12,431 nucleotides of DNA from Gemmatimonadota bacterium (GTDB lineage Bacteria; Gemmatimonadota; Gemmatimonadetes; Gemmatimonadales; Gemmatimonadaceae): assembly GCA_028287205.1 (NCBI GenBank), contig JAQBQC010000086.1, positions 1 through 12,431 on the forward strand. Direction: 5' to 3'. Each line of letters begins with the position of its first letter. Position 1 is the first letter of the stretch. A program made the position numbers and the translations under genes. Shown piece by piece: positions 1 to 7,236 of the stretch. The notes beneath the pieces were generated by a model that was given only the letters and a program-made list of their open reading frames with translations, was not told where the DNA came from and did not search any database.

Positions 1-28
1 ACCATCACGGCGCGCCTGTGCCGGTCGA

Positions 29-532
29 TCAATCGCGTGATGCCGAGTCGCTCGTCGTCGGCGTGAGGCGCTTTTCGTAGCGCCAGACATTCACATCGAA
101 TGGCCCGTCCACGGTGTCCAGACGACTCAGGAAGATGCCGACGCGGAGCCATCCGCTTTTCTCGTAGAATCTGGCGGCGCGTTCATTGCCAATTGCGCAG
201 GCGAGCCAAGCCGTCTCCGTGCCCATTTCGCGCAGCCTCTTTTCTGCATCGGCGAGGAGGGCAGCGGCGACGCCAGCACCACGTACCTCCGCGGAGACAT
301 AGAGTTGATAGAGCTCGTCGCTGCTGAGCATGTAGAAGCCGAGCGGAAGCCCCTCTCGCCCGACGACCCGCACATCATCGAGGCGGACCTCCAGTCGATC
401 GCGAAAGCTCTCGAACGTGCGGGCGCGGGTGAGAGCCTCCGGCATGATCGCGGCATGCGCATCCTGCCAGCCGTCATACCACAGGCGCGCCAGCGCGGGA
501 ATTTCGTCAGCTTCGGCACGTCGAACATTCAT
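29..532 (-). CDS. GNAT-family N-acetyltransferase
   Basis: A 167-residue cytoplasmic protein of the GCN5-related N-acetyltransferase fold, which moves an acetyl group from acetyl-CoA to an amine. The substrate cannot be told from the sequence. The acetyl-CoA pyrophosphate-binding motif A is visible as VRGAGVA at residues 83-89, after the beta-strand LYQLYVS. The C-terminal motif B is NERAARFYEKSGW at 116-128, typical of the family. The frame stays open upstream for 66 more codons, but the fold begins at MNVRRAEADEIPAL, so the ATG at 532 is chosen; only a weak purine-rich stretch precedes it. The length is normal for a single-domain GNAT. It is divergent from the PAP2 gene at 637, with about 104 bp between them, and what lies downstream is cut off by the window edge. 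The family call is secure; the specific role (small molecule, antibiotic or protein acetylation) is unknown. Confidence 0.88.
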   Translation of the reverse strand: MNVRRAEADEIPALARLWYDGWQDAHAAIMPEALTRARTFESFRDRLEVRLDDVRVVGREGLPLGFYMLSSDELYQLYVSAEVRGAGVAAALLADAEKRLREMGTETAWLACAIGNERAARFYEKSGWLRVGIFLSRLDTVDGPFDVNVWRYEKRLTPTTSDSASRD

Positions 533-636
533 TTCACGAGCCCCGCTCTTCAGAACGCCTCGCCATCGCGTCGCACAGATCGAGCAAGATATCAGCGATG
601 CGCCCTTCGACCACCTCGCGACCACCAGCACCCCTG

Positions 637-1497
637 ATGCGACGCTGGCGATTCCACATGGCGTGCGTCGCGCTGATGCTCTCGAGCGCTGCTCCGGTGC
701 TGGCCCAGCAGCTCGACTCGAGCGCCGCACCTCCGCCGCTGTTCACGGGCGGGGATGCCGTCGCCGCCGCAGGCGTGGCTGCCGCGACCGCGGCGTTCCT
801 TCCGCTCGACGAGCGAATCGCACGCAGTCTGCAGCGTCCCGTGCTCCAGAACAACACGACGTTGCGACGAACCGCGACAGGATTTCGGTTGCTCGGAAGT
901 CCCGGCGTGCTGCTCATCAGCGGCACCTTCTACGTGGTTGGTCGTGTGAGTCACACACGCGGGTTGGCGGCGGCGGGCTTGCACGGCGCAGAAGCCATCG
1001 TGCTGGCGGAGGTGGCTGGTGGCTTGATCAAGTGGACCACGGGTCGGGCGCGCCCGTTCGAAGTCGGAGACTCGCTCCCGCATGATTTTCAATTCCTCCG
1101 CGGCCTGCGGAAGGGATACGCCTATTCATCTTTTCCATCGGGACACACGATCGCCGGCTTTGCGGCAGCGGCGGCATTCACGAGTGAGGCGATTCGGTCG
1201 TGGCCGCATTCCGGCTGGTTGATTGGGCCGGTTCTGTACGGCGGCGCGAGTCTGGTCGGGCTCTCTCGCATGTACAACGATCAGCATTGGGCGAGTGACG
1301 TGGTGTTGGGCGCAGGGCTCGGCACCTTCGTCGGCATCAAGGTCGAACAGTACACGCACAATTACTCGCGCAATCGACTCGACCGATGGCTGCTCTCAGC
1401 CACGATTACGCCCGCGCCTGGTGGCGGGCACCGTCTGGCTCTGAGCGTGATGCCGAGCTCTCTGGATCCTCGTTGGCGCTCGCCAAGCCAACGTTGA
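637..1497 (+). CDS. PAP2-family phosphatase, exported/membrane
   Basis: A 286-residue member of the type 2 phosphatidic acid phosphatase superfamily, which removes phosphate from lipid phosphates, undecaprenyl diphosphate or similar substrates at the membrane or periplasmic face. All three catalytic motifs are intact: KX6RP (K132 to RP139-140), PSGH (167-170) and SRX5HX3D (S210-R211, H217, D221). The N-terminus MRRWRFHMACVALMLSSA, ending in APVLAQQ, reads as a signal peptide cleaved near residue 23. Hydrophobic Ala/Gly-rich stretches follow. The start is chosen at ATG 637 because it gives a compact signal peptide; another in-frame ATG lies at 598, and neither has a clear ribosome binding site. 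The C-terminal 40 residues after the last motif are not recognised. The gene stands alone, divergent from the acetyltransferase and 99 bp before kynA. The natural substrate is unknown. Confidence 0.88.
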   Translation: MRRWRFHMACVALMLSSAAPVLAQQLDSSAAPPPLFTGGDAVAAAGVAAATAAFLPLDERIARSLQRPVLQNNTTLRRTATGFRLLGSPGVLLISGTFYVVGRVSHTRGLAAAGLHGAEAIVLAEVAGGLIKWTTGRARPFEVGDSLPHDFQFLRGLRKGYAYSSFPSGHTIAGFAAAAAFTSEAIRSWPHSGWLIGPVLYGGASLVGLSRMYNDQHWASDVVLGAGLGTFVGIKVEQYTHNYSRNRLDRWLLSATITPAPGGGHRLALSVMPSSLDPRWRSPSQR

Positions 1498-1583
1498 TCA
1501 TGCCGTTCGAGGCTTTGCTGTTTGTGGGGACACACGATAAGCTCCGAGTCGTGCGGCACCGATCGGCAGGTTTTTTCGCGAAT

Positions 1584-1587
1584 GGAG
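1584..1587 (+). promoter_or_regulatory. Ribosome binding site for kynA
   Basis: A GGAG lies 9 nt before the ATG at 1597. The alternative in-frame ATG at 1582 and a TTG at 1522 have no comparable site, so this motif favours 1597 as the start. Confidence 0.6.
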
Positions 1588-1596
1588 ACCAGCGAC

Positions 1597-2448
1597 ATGG
1601 AGAACGAGGCAAGCCCCCCGTCGGCATCGCACTCCGCTCCCGAAGCGCATACCGATTTCGCCGGAGCCATGAGCTACGGCGACTATCTGCAGCTCGACAA
1701 GCTGCTCGGCGCCCAGCGGCCACTCTCCGACTGTCACGACGAGCTGCTCTTCATCATCATCCACCAGGCAACCGAGCTGTGGATGAAGCTGACCCTGCAC
1801 GAGCTCGCGGCTGCGCGAAGGCTCATCATCGCGGATGACCTGTCGCCCGCATTCAAGCATCTGGCGCGCGTGAGCCGGATTCAGTCGCAGCTCATTCAGT
1901 CGTGGGACGTGCTCTCCACCATGACCCCGAGCGACTATTCACAGTTCCGCGATGCCCTCGGCCAATCATCCGGATTTCAATCGGCGCAGTATCGGCTGAT
2001 CGAGTTTGCGCTCGGGAACAAGCAGGCATCGACGATCGCGCCGCACAAGCATCGCGGCGATGTCCGCGAGCAACTCGAGCGCGCACTCGCACAGCCCAGT
2101 CTCTACGATGAGTCCATTCGCCTACTCGCGCGGCGCGGATTCGCGATCGATTCTGTCGTGTTGGAGCGCGATGTGCGCGAGCCCTACAACGCACATCCCT
2201 CGGTGCTCGCGGCGTGGGCGGGCGTGTACCAGGATCCGAAGCGGTACTGGGATCTGTATCAGTTGGCCGAGGAGCTCATCGATCTCGAGGACTGGTTCCA
2301 GCAATGGCGCTTCCGTCACGTCACGACCGTGCAGCGCATCATCGGGCGCAAGCGCGGAACGGGTGGAACGGCCGGAGTCGGCTATCTGAGGCAGGTGCTC
2401 GACGTCACGTTCTTCCCGGAGCTCTGGGACGTGCGCACGGAGCTCTAG
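1597..2448 (+). CDS. kynA: Tryptophan 2,3-dioxygenase
   Basis: A 283-residue cytosolic haem enzyme that opens the indole ring of L-tryptophan with O2 to give N-formyl-kynurenine, the first step of the kynurenine pathway. The match to the bacterial family runs the whole length. Residues known from the Xanthomonas enzyme are present at an offset of one: F52 and H56 in [11 protein letters not shown] (family F51/H55), Y114 and R118 in [16 protein letters not shown] (Y113/R117, substrate carboxylate), the proximal haem ligand H241 in WRFRH (H240), and T255 in KRGTGGTAG (T254). The C-terminus [10 protein letters not shown] is the usual family ending. The first 20 residues are Ser/Ala/His-rich and probably disordered. 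The length is normal. The stop TAG directly abuts the ATG of kynU, so the two genes are almost certainly co-transcribed. No regulator gene is adjacent. Confidence 0.96.
   Translation: MENEASPPSASHSAPEAHTDFAGAMSYGDYLQLDKLLGAQRPLSDCHDELLFIIIHQATELWMKLTLHELAAARRLIIADDLSPAFKHLARVSRIQSQLIQSWDVLSTMTPSDYSQFRDALGQSSGFQSAQYRLIEFALGNKQASTIAPHKHRGDVREQLERALAQPSLYDESIRLLARRGFAIDSVVLERDVREPYNAHPSVLAAWAGVYQDPKRYWDLYQLAEELIDLEDWFQQWRFRHVTTVQRIIGRKRGTGGTAGVGYLRQVLDVTFFPELWDVRTEL
2439..2442 (+). promoter_or_regulatory. Ribosome binding site for kynU inside kynA
   Basis: A GGAG inside the last codons of kynA sits 6 nt before the kynU ATG at 2449. With the TAGATG stop-start junction this suggests translational coupling of the two genes. 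Confidence 0.65.
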
Positions 2449-3699
2449 ATGAACTCGAGTGAATTGCTGACGCGCGGCGATCTGGAGGCGCTGGATCGCG
2501 CCGATCCGCTGCGCGGCTTTCGCGATCGCTTTGCGATTCCGGAGGGCGTGATCTATCTCGACGGCAACTCGCTGGGAGCGATGCCCGCAGCGACTCCCGC
2601 GCGCGTGCGGAAAGTGGTGGAAGAGGAGTGGGGGCGCGATCTCATCCGGAGCTGGAACATCAATGGGTGGATCGATCTTCAGCGGCAGATCGGCGCGAAG
2701 ATCGGGCGCCTGATCGGCGCGCGCGACGGCGAGACGATCGTCGCGGACTCGACGTCGATCAACGTGTTCAAGGCGTTGGCGGCCGGACTCGAGCTGCGTC
2801 CGGAAAGAAAAGTCATCCTCTCCGAGCCGGACAACTTCCCGACGGACCTGTACGTGGCCCAGGGATTGACGCGATATCTCGGGCGCGGACATACGCTGCG
2901 GCTCGCGGAGCCGAACGAGATCGAGAGCGCGATCACGAGCGATGTCGCGATCGTCATGCTGACGCACGTCAATTACCGCACCGGCCGCATGCACGATATG
3001 AGGCGCATCACCGAGCGGGCGCACGCTGCGGGGGCGATCATGCTCTGGGACCTCGCGCACTCGACGGGGGCGGTGCCGGTTGATGTGACGGGCGCTGGTG
3101 TCGATCTCGCGGTGGGATGCGGGTACAAGTATCTCAACGGCGGGCCGGGTGCGCCCGCGTTTCTCTATGTCGCACAGCGGCATCAGCCTCACATAGAACC
3201 CATCCTGAGTGGATGGCTCGGGCACGCGGCACCGTTCGCCTTCGAGCAATCGTATCGGCCCGCCGAAGGGATCGACCGCGTGTCCGTTGGGGCGCCTCCC
3301 ATCATCAGTCTTGCGGCGCTCGAGGTCGGAGTAGACGTGATGCTCGATGCGTCGATCGACGCGGTGCGCGCGAAGTCCGTTCAGCAGGGCGTGATCTTCG
3401 ACAGACTCGTGGCTCAGGAGATAGGACAGGGCACTCTCACGCTCGTGTCGCCGACTGATCCGGCGATGCGCGGGAGTCAGCTCTGCTACGCGCATCCCAA
3501 TGCGTGGCCGGTGATGCGAGCGTTGATCGATCGTGAAGTGATCGGCGATTTTCGCATGCCGAACATTTTGCGATTTGGCTTCACCCCGCTCTATCTCGGC
3601 TACGCCGAGCTGTGGGATGCGGTCGCAACGCTCAAGGCGATTCTGGCGGAGCGCGCATGGGATCGTCCGGAGTACCATGCCCTGGCCACCGTCACCTGA
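2449..3699 (+). CDS. kynU: Kynureninase
   Basis: A 416-residue PLP-dependent hydrolase that splits L-kynurenine into anthranilate and L-alanine (and 3-hydroxykynurenine into 3-hydroxyanthranilate). It is a fold-type I aminotransferase-like homodimer in the cytosol. The N-terminal family signature is YLDGNSLGAMP (36-46). NFPTDLYVAQG (129-139) lines the cofactor site. LWDLAHSTGAVP (199-210) carries D201, which pairs with the pyridine nitrogen, and H204. The Schiff-base lysine is K227 in GCGYKYLNGGPG. The C-terminal small domain contains LRFGFTPLYLGY (374-385). The length is the family norm. The ATG at 2449 directly follows the kynA stop and has a good ribosome binding site. Together the pair covers steps 1 and 3 of tryptophan to anthranilate; the formamidase for step 2 is not in the window. 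No terminator is evident in the 141 bp after it. Confidence 0.97.
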   Translation: MNSSELLTRGDLEALDRADPLRGFRDRFAIPEGVIYLDGNSLGAMPAATPARVRKVVEEEWGRDLIRSWNINGWIDLQRQIGAKIGRLIGARDGETIVADSTSINVFKALAAGLELRPERKVILSEPDNFPTDLYVAQGLTRYLGRGHTLRLAEPNEIESAITSDVAIVMLTHVNYRTGRMHDMRRITERAHAAGAIMLWDLAHSTGAVPVDVTGAGVDLAVGCGYKYLNGGPGAPAFLYVAQRHQPHIEPILSGWLGHAAPFAFEQSYRPAEGIDRVSVGAPPIISLAALEVGVDVMLDASIDAVRAKSVQQGVIFDRLVAQEIGQGTLTLVSPTDPAMRGSQLCYAHPNAWPVMRALIDREVIGDFRMPNILRFGFTPLYLGYAELWDAVATLKAILAERAWDRPEYHALATVT

Positions 3700-3830
3700 C
3701 ACGTAGACGATCCAGCGAGCTCACCCGCGACACGTCGTGAGACGTTCGAATGGCGATCGTACGAGCGGTCCGCTCTGTGCAATTCATGCCGTCATGATCG
3801 CCGGCATCGGCGTGACTCACATTCAATGAC

Positions 3831-3835
3831 GGAGG
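3831..3835 (+). promoter_or_regulatory. Ribosome binding site deciding a GTG start
   Basis: A full GGAGG lies 5 nt before the GTG at 3841. The upstream in-frame ATG at 3826 has no such site and would place GGAGG inside the coding region, so the GTG start is preferred. Confidence 0.65.
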
Positions 3836-3840
3836 CACTC

Positions 3841-4092
3841 GTGCTTTGGGCAATCATCATCGGACTGATCGTTGGTGCGCTTGCGAAGCTCATCATGCCG
3901 GGAAAGGACCCGGGCGGAATCATCGTCACCATCCTGATCGGTATCGCCGGCTCGCTCATCGCGACGTTCCTCGGTCGCGCACTCGGCTGGTATCGAGAGG
4001 GCCAGGGCGCGGGATTCATCATGTCGCTGCTCGGTGCGATCCTCCTGCTCTGGATCTATCGCCTGGTGCTGGCTCGTCGCGCCAGAACGTAG
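3841..4092 (+). CDS. GlsB/YeaQ/YmgE-type small membrane protein
   Basis: An 83-residue integral membrane protein of the transglycosylase-associated (GlsB/YeaQ/YmgE) family. Its biochemical role is not settled; family members are often stress-induced, and no enzymatic transglycosylase activity should be assumed. Three hydrophobic helices are visible: LWAIIIGLIVGALAKLIM (2-19), a middle helix from IIVTILIGIAGSLIA (27-41), and FIMSLLGAILLLWIYRLVL (59-77). The signature LIMPGKDPGG follows helix 1, as in family members. The start at GTG 3841 rests on a GGAGG 5 nt upstream and on the family N-terminus, which begins just before helix 1; an ATG at 3826 would add five residues. The C-terminus is basic (ARRART). 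It stands alone between kynU and a convergent PAP2 gene and is followed by a strong hairpin. Confidence 0.9.
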   Translation: MLWAIIIGLIVGALAKLIMPGKDPGGIIVTILIGIAGSLIATFLGRALGWYREGQGAGFIMSLLGAILLLWIYRLVLARRART

Positions 4093-4100
4093 TTGGTGAG

Positions 4101-4169
4101 GGCGAGCCAGCGCCTCTGCGTGACGCGGGGACGTGTCACCAGGAGGGAATGGCTCGCCTCGTGTTTTTT
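4101..4169 (+). terminator. Nested hairpin with T6 tract, likely intrinsic terminator
   Basis: A symmetric interrupted stem of 58 nt: arms of 9 bp (GGCGAGCCA 4101-4109 with TGGCTCGCC 4150-4158), 4 bp (CCTC 4113-4116 with GAGG 4143-4146) and 5 bp (GTGAC 4120-4124 with GTCAC 4135-4139). Internal loops of 3 nt lie on both sides, with a 10-nt apical loop. A TTTTTT run at 4164-4169 follows 5 nt after the stem on the plus strand. It begins 8 nt after the stop of the small membrane protein gene, so it should end that transcript. The right arm lies within the last codons of the convergent PAP2 gene. Read on the minus strand there is no T tract after the stem, so termination of PAP2 by this element is less certain. 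Confidence 0.6.
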
Positions 4170-4867
4170 CGCACACGTTCGTACACGACGGCGCTCAGCG
4201 CGGCGACGAGTGCGCCCACGCTCCATCCTCCCAGCACGTCCGTCGTCCAGTGCACGTCGAGATAGACGCGACTCGAGCCAATGAGTAGCGGCGGCAGCAC
4301 TCCGAGCGCGATGGCCGGCCCTTCTTCCAGCATGTGCTCTCTCCACAGCACGTAGCTCACCACACCGAAGATCGCAGCCGATGCGGTGGCGTGGCCACTG
4401 GGGAAGGCGTAGGTCAGCTCGTTCATGCGCGCGCCGCCGGCAGGTCGGGCGCGCGCATACACGCGCTTGATCGCGAGAAATAACGCCGAGGCGACGGCCG
4501 GCGCCAGCACGACCGCTCCCGCAATCGGCAGACCTTTGCGGCCCCACAACCACGCCGCGACGGCGCCCGTGCACGGAATGATCACCCTCGGCGAGCCCGC
4601 GTTCGTCGCGAAGAGGAACACGCGATCGGCGACCGCCGACCGCTGCGCGAGCATCCAGTTGCGGATTGGCTGGTCGAACGGCTCGGTCTCATGATTGAAG
4701 ACATCTTCGCCGACCTTGGCGCACGCCGCGAGAGCGGCGACAGATACGCCGGTCAGAACCACAACGTGTGACGCGAGACCGCGCGGACGTCGTACCACAC
4801 GCGGGCGCCTTGCGAGTGCTCTCACTTTCGTCAGCGGGTAAGGGAAGCGGATCCTCACCTCCGCCAA
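4136..4867 (-). CDS. PAP2-family phosphatase, multi-pass membrane
   Basis: A membrane phosphatase of up to 243 residues in the PAP2 superfamily (undecaprenyl-diphosphate/PgpB-like or lipid phosphatase). All motifs are intact: KRVYARARP (K134 to RP141-142), PSGH (156-159) and SRVYLDVHWTTD (S199-R200, H206, D210). Predicted membrane helices include VVVLTGVSVAALAAC (35-49), a stretch near 97-110, AGAVVLAPAVASALFLAI (116-133), one after PSGH (163-175), ALGVLPPLLIG (187-197) and SVGALVAALSAVVY (216-229). The basic N-terminus (about 30 residues, many Arg) suggests a cytoplasmic tail. The start is unclear: the frame has no ATG until residue 72, the earliest start is TTG 4867, and internal GTG codons lie at 4858, 4825 and 4798. 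It lies 27 bp downstream of the OYE gene on the same strand and probably shares its transcript. It is distinct from the PAP2 protein at 637-1497. Confidence 0.88.
   Translation of the reverse strand: MAEVRIRFPYPLTKVRALARRPRVVRRPRGLASHVVVLTGVSVAALAACAKVGEDVFNHETEPFDQPIRNWMLAQRSAVADRVFLFATNAGSPRVIIPCTGAVAAWLWGRKGLPIAGAVVLAPAVASALFLAIKRVYARARPAGGARMNELTYAFPSGHATASAAIFGVVSYVLWREHMLEEGPAIALGVLPPLLIGSSRVYLDVHWTTDVLGGWSVGALVAALSAVVYERVRKNTRRAIPSW
4855..4862 (-). promoter_or_regulatory. Perfect Shine-Dalgarno-like GGAGGTGA near the PAP2 start
   Basis: The minus strand reads GGAGGTGA from 4862 to 4855, a full match to the usual anti-Shine-Dalgarno sequence. It lies inside the frame if TTG 4867 is used. 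Five nt after its GGAGG comes an in-frame ATC codon (4852-4850), a very rare start type. Whether it acts as a ribosome binding site is not shown. Confidence 0.3.
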
Positions 4868-4894
4868 GGCAAGCTTCGTTCCGATGGACCCGCG

Positions 4895-5983
4895 TCAGCT
4901 CCCCGCGTGCGCCGGCTCGAGCGACGGATAGTCGACGTACCCGTGCTCACCCGGTGTGTAGAAGGTCTTCGAGTCCGGATTGTTGAGCGGCGCGCCCGTG
5001 CGGATGCGCTCCGGCAAGTCGGGATTCGCGATGAAGAGCTTTCCGAAGCCAATCAGGTCGGCACGTCCCTTCTCCAACGCTTGCTCCGCGGTCTCGGGCG
5101 TGTAGCCTCCGGTGCTGATCAGCGTTCCCTTGAACACGGGGCGCAGCATGTCGGTCGCGCACACGGCGTGATCGTCGGGCCCCTCGCTCGGCACCGGCGC
5201 TTCCACGACGTGCAGATAGGCGAGACCGGGCACGTCGTTCAGTCGCCGTGCGACGTACGTGAACGTCTCTTCCGGATTGGCGTCGTGGATGCCGTTCATG
5301 CCGCCCGCAGGTGAGACCCGTACGCCGACTCGTCCGTCGCCCCACACACTCTTCACTGCGTCAACGATCTCGAAGAGGAAGCGCGACCGGTTCTCGACGC
5401 TGCCGCCGTACTCGTCGTTGCGCTGGTTGGAGCCGCTCTGAAGGAATTGATCGATGAGGTACCCGTTCGCGGAGTGGATCTCGACCCCGTCGAACTTCGC
5501 ATCCTTCGCGATCGTTGCCGCATGTCGAAAGAGGTCGACGATCTCGCGTATATCAGCTGTGCTCAGCGCCCGCGGAGTTTCGTAGGGCTTCATCCCTTCG
5601 GGCGTGTATGCCTTGCCCTCGGGCGCGATCGCCGACGGCGCCACGGGTGTCTGGCCATGATAGTACGAATGCGATACGCGCCCGACATGCCAGAGCTGCG
5701 CGAAGATGCGGCCCTTCGCCGCGTGCACGGCGTCCGTCACGCGGCGCCATCCATCGCGCTGCTCGTCGGAATAGATGCCGGGTGTGTCCTGATATCCCTG
5801 TCCGAGCGGCGCGACCTGCGTTCCCTCGGAGACGATGAGTCCCGCGGACGCTCGCTGGGCGTAGTACGTGGCGATCATCTCGTTGGGCACGCCGTCCGGA
5901 GCGCGATTGCGCGTGAGCGGCGCCATGACCAGCCGGTTCGGCAGGAGGAGCGGGCCCAGGCGATAGGATTCGAGCAGCTTCAT
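4895..5983 (-). CDS. Old yellow enzyme-type alkene reductase (NemA-like)
   Basis: A 362-residue FMN-dependent TIM-barrel oxidoreductase of the old yellow enzyme family. It reduces activated C=C bonds (enones, nitroesters, N-ethylmaleimide-type electrophiles) with NAD(P)H. The N-terminus [17 protein letters not shown] (12-28) is the first barrel strand, with T24 tuning the flavin. [11 protein letters not shown] (95-105) is a family motif. [16 protein letters not shown] (167-182) carries the substrate anion-binding pair H170/N173 and the proton donor Y175. Residues 185-201 (key residues N186, D190, Y192, G193, G194, R199) form the next conserved segment. [14 protein letters not shown] (313-326) is the C-terminal FMN phosphate region. 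The length matches E. coli NemA (about 365). ATG 5983 fits the family N-terminus; an ATG 9 nt upstream (5992) is possible. It lies 87 bp after the aldo/keto reductase and 27 bp before PAP2. No NemR-type regulator is visible. The physiological substrate is unknown. Confidence 0.94.
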   Translation of the reverse strand: MKLLESYRLGPLLLPNRLVMAPLTRNRAPDGVPNEMIATYYAQRASAGLIVSEGTQVAPLGQGYQDTPGIYSDEQRDGWRRVTDAVHAAKGRIFAQLWHVGRVSHSYYHGQTPVAPSAIAPEGKAYTPEGMKPYETPRALSTADIREIVDLFRHAATIAKDAKFDGVEIHSANGYLIDQFLQSGSNQRNDEYGGSVENRSRFLFEIVDAVKSVWGDGRVGVRVSPAGGMNGIHDANPEETFTYVARRLNDVPGLAYLHVVEAPVPSEGPDDHAVCATDMLRPVFKGTLISTGGYTPETAEQALEKGRADLIGFGKLFIANPDLPERIRTGAPLNNPDSKTFYTPGEHGYVDYPSLEPAHAGS

Positions 5984-6070
5984 AGTGAGCATCCGGCAGT
6001 GGTGAGCGTGCTGCACATCGGGCTGCGAAATTCCGCAACTCGCGCGCCGCATCGCAATGCGACACGCGTG

Positions 6071-7045
6071 TCACGCCTGCATGAGCTCCTTCTTTCGCGC
6101 TGGCTCCTCGCCCAACCACTCTGGATGCGTGGCCGTCGAGTCGAAGATCGACGACGTCTTGAATGGCTCGTACTCGCCTCGCTTCGCCGCGGTCGCTGTC
6201 TTCGCAAGCAGCGCTGCGAGTTCATCGGCGCTCAAGGGGCGGAACGCTCGCGCTGCATCGAGTGCCTGATCGAGGATCTCCATGCTGTCGCAACCCGTGA
6301 TGACGACGGACGTCGGCAGATTCAACGCGTAATGAAGACATTCGGTTGGCGTCACGGTGTGCGATCGCAAAATGATTCCGTTCGCCATGCTCTTCATGCC
6401 GAGCACGCCGATGCCTTGTTGCACGAGCTTCGGGACCACCAGCTTCTCGAAGCTGCGAAAGTGCGCGTCCATCACGTTGAGCGGCATCTGCGCCGTATCG
6501 AACGAGAAGCCGCGCTCGCGTGCGACTTCGAGCATGTAGAGATGCACGTGCGGATCCTTGTGCCCGGTGAACCCGATGAAGCGGAGCTTGCCTGCCTTTC
6601 GCGCATCGAGCAGCGCCGCGTTGGCGCCTTCTTCATCGAAGATCCGATCGGGATCTTCGAAGCGAAGGACTTCGTGATGCTGAACCAGATCGATGTGGTC
6701 GGTCTGGAGGCGCCGAAGCGATTCGTCGAGCTGTCGCGTGGCCTCACGTCGCGAGCGGCCGTCGATCTTCGTCATGAGAAAAACCTTGTCGCGATAGCCG
6801 TCGCGCAGCGCCTTGCCCATGCGAGTCTCGCTCGCGCCCTCGTTGTAGTCCCACGAGTTGTCCATGAACGTGATGCCGCGGTCGATCGCGCTGCGCACGA
6901 TGCGCAGGCTCAGCGGCTCATCCACGTGCTTGAGTCCGAGATGCCAGCCGCCGAGGCCGATTGCGGAGACCATTTCACCCGTGCGGCCCAATGCGCGGTA
7001 GGGCATTCCGGCGGCGCGCGGATTGGTGGTGTGCGAGTTCGACAT
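6071..7045 (-). CDS. Aldo/keto reductase
   Basis: A 324-residue TIM-barrel NAD(P)H-dependent carbonyl reductase of the aldo/keto reductase superfamily. The catalytic tetrad is visible: D62 and Y67 in [15 protein letters not shown]93 in FLMTKID, and H124 in DLVQHHEV. The cofactor phosphate-binding region appears around [16 protein letters not shown] (247-262). The early motif [17 protein letters not shown] (18-34) is typical. The C-terminal tail after residue 270, ending in [12 protein letters not shown], is less conserved and may set specificity. ATG 7045 is chosen because AAGGAGA lies 8 nt upstream and the family motif begins at residue 18, although the frame stays open further upstream. It is first in a same-strand run with the OYE reductase and PAP2 and is divergent from the methyltransferase gene. 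No iron-sulfur cysteine cluster is present. The substrate is unknown. Confidence 0.94.
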   Translation of the reverse strand: MSNSHTTNPRAAGMPYRALGRTGEMVSAIGLGGWHLGLKHVDEPLSLRIVRSAIDRGITFMDNSWDYNEGASETRMGKALRDGYRDKVFLMTKIDGRSRREATRQLDESLRRLQTDHIDLVQHHEVLRFEDPDRIFDEEGANAALLDARKAGKLRFIGFTGHKDPHVHLYMLEVARERGFSFDTAQMPLNVMDAHFRSFEKLVVPKLVQQGIGVLGMKSMANGIILRSHTVTPTECLHYALNLPTSVVITGCDSMEILDQALDAARAFRPLSADELAALLAKTATAAKRGEYEPFKTSSIFDSTATHPEWLGEEPARKKELMQA

Positions 7046-7053
7046 GTGGGGAA

Positions 7054-7060
7054 TCTCCTT
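7054..7060 (-). promoter_or_regulatory. Ribosome binding site of the aldo/keto reductase
   Basis: The minus strand reads AAGGAGA from 7060 to 7054, ending 8 nt before the ATG at 7045. It is among the strongest sites in the window and settles the start against the long open frame upstream. Confidence 0.75.
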
Positions 7061-7236
7061 CGACAGTGATCGCTGTGCGGCAGGTAGCTGCGTTCGTCCG
7101 CTGGACGACTTCAGCGTGCGCGAGCCCCGCAAGAGCTGCACCCCGAGGCATTCGAAGGCGGCGGGCGAGTGGTGGACGATGTCGTGGTGCCAACGACTGC
7201 CCGAAAGCGGCAGCATAATTGCTGACTCCGGTATCC

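Noticed and set aside
1515..1541. TTGCTG and GATAAG as a promoter for kynA.
   Set aside because: The spacing is only 15 bp and the match to consensus is partial. It was not firm enough to list.
1557..1576. CCGATCGG followed by TTTTTT before kynA, considered as a terminator of the upstream PAP2 gene.
   Set aside because: The palindrome has no loop and cannot fold into a stable stem with a 3-nt loop. The T6 run alone is not enough.
2122..3702. A 526-codon minus-strand open frame opposite kynA and kynU.
   Set aside because: No recognisable motif and an Arg/His-rich composition typical of antisense frames. Both plus-strand genes are conserved enzymes with full active sites.
3763..3775. Palindrome GAGCGG-T-CCGCTC between kynU and the small membrane protein gene, considered as a kynU terminator or an operator.
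   Set aside because: The arms are 6 bp around one base, so as RNA only a 4-5 bp stem could form, and no T tract follows. As an operator it is short and GC-rich in a GC-rich genome, so chance is likely.
5447..7069. A 540-codon plus-strand open frame opposite the OYE and AKR genes.
   Set aside because: Its translation is rich in Arg, His and Ala without any domain. The minus-strand genes show clear catalytic motifs, so this is an antisense shadow caused by high GC.
7211..7224. CAGCA-TAAT-TGCTG in the AKR/methyltransferase divergent region as a shared operator or -10 element.
   Set aside because: The arms are only 5 bp with a 4-bp spacer, and no matching -35 was found for either direction. Chance occurrence is likely.
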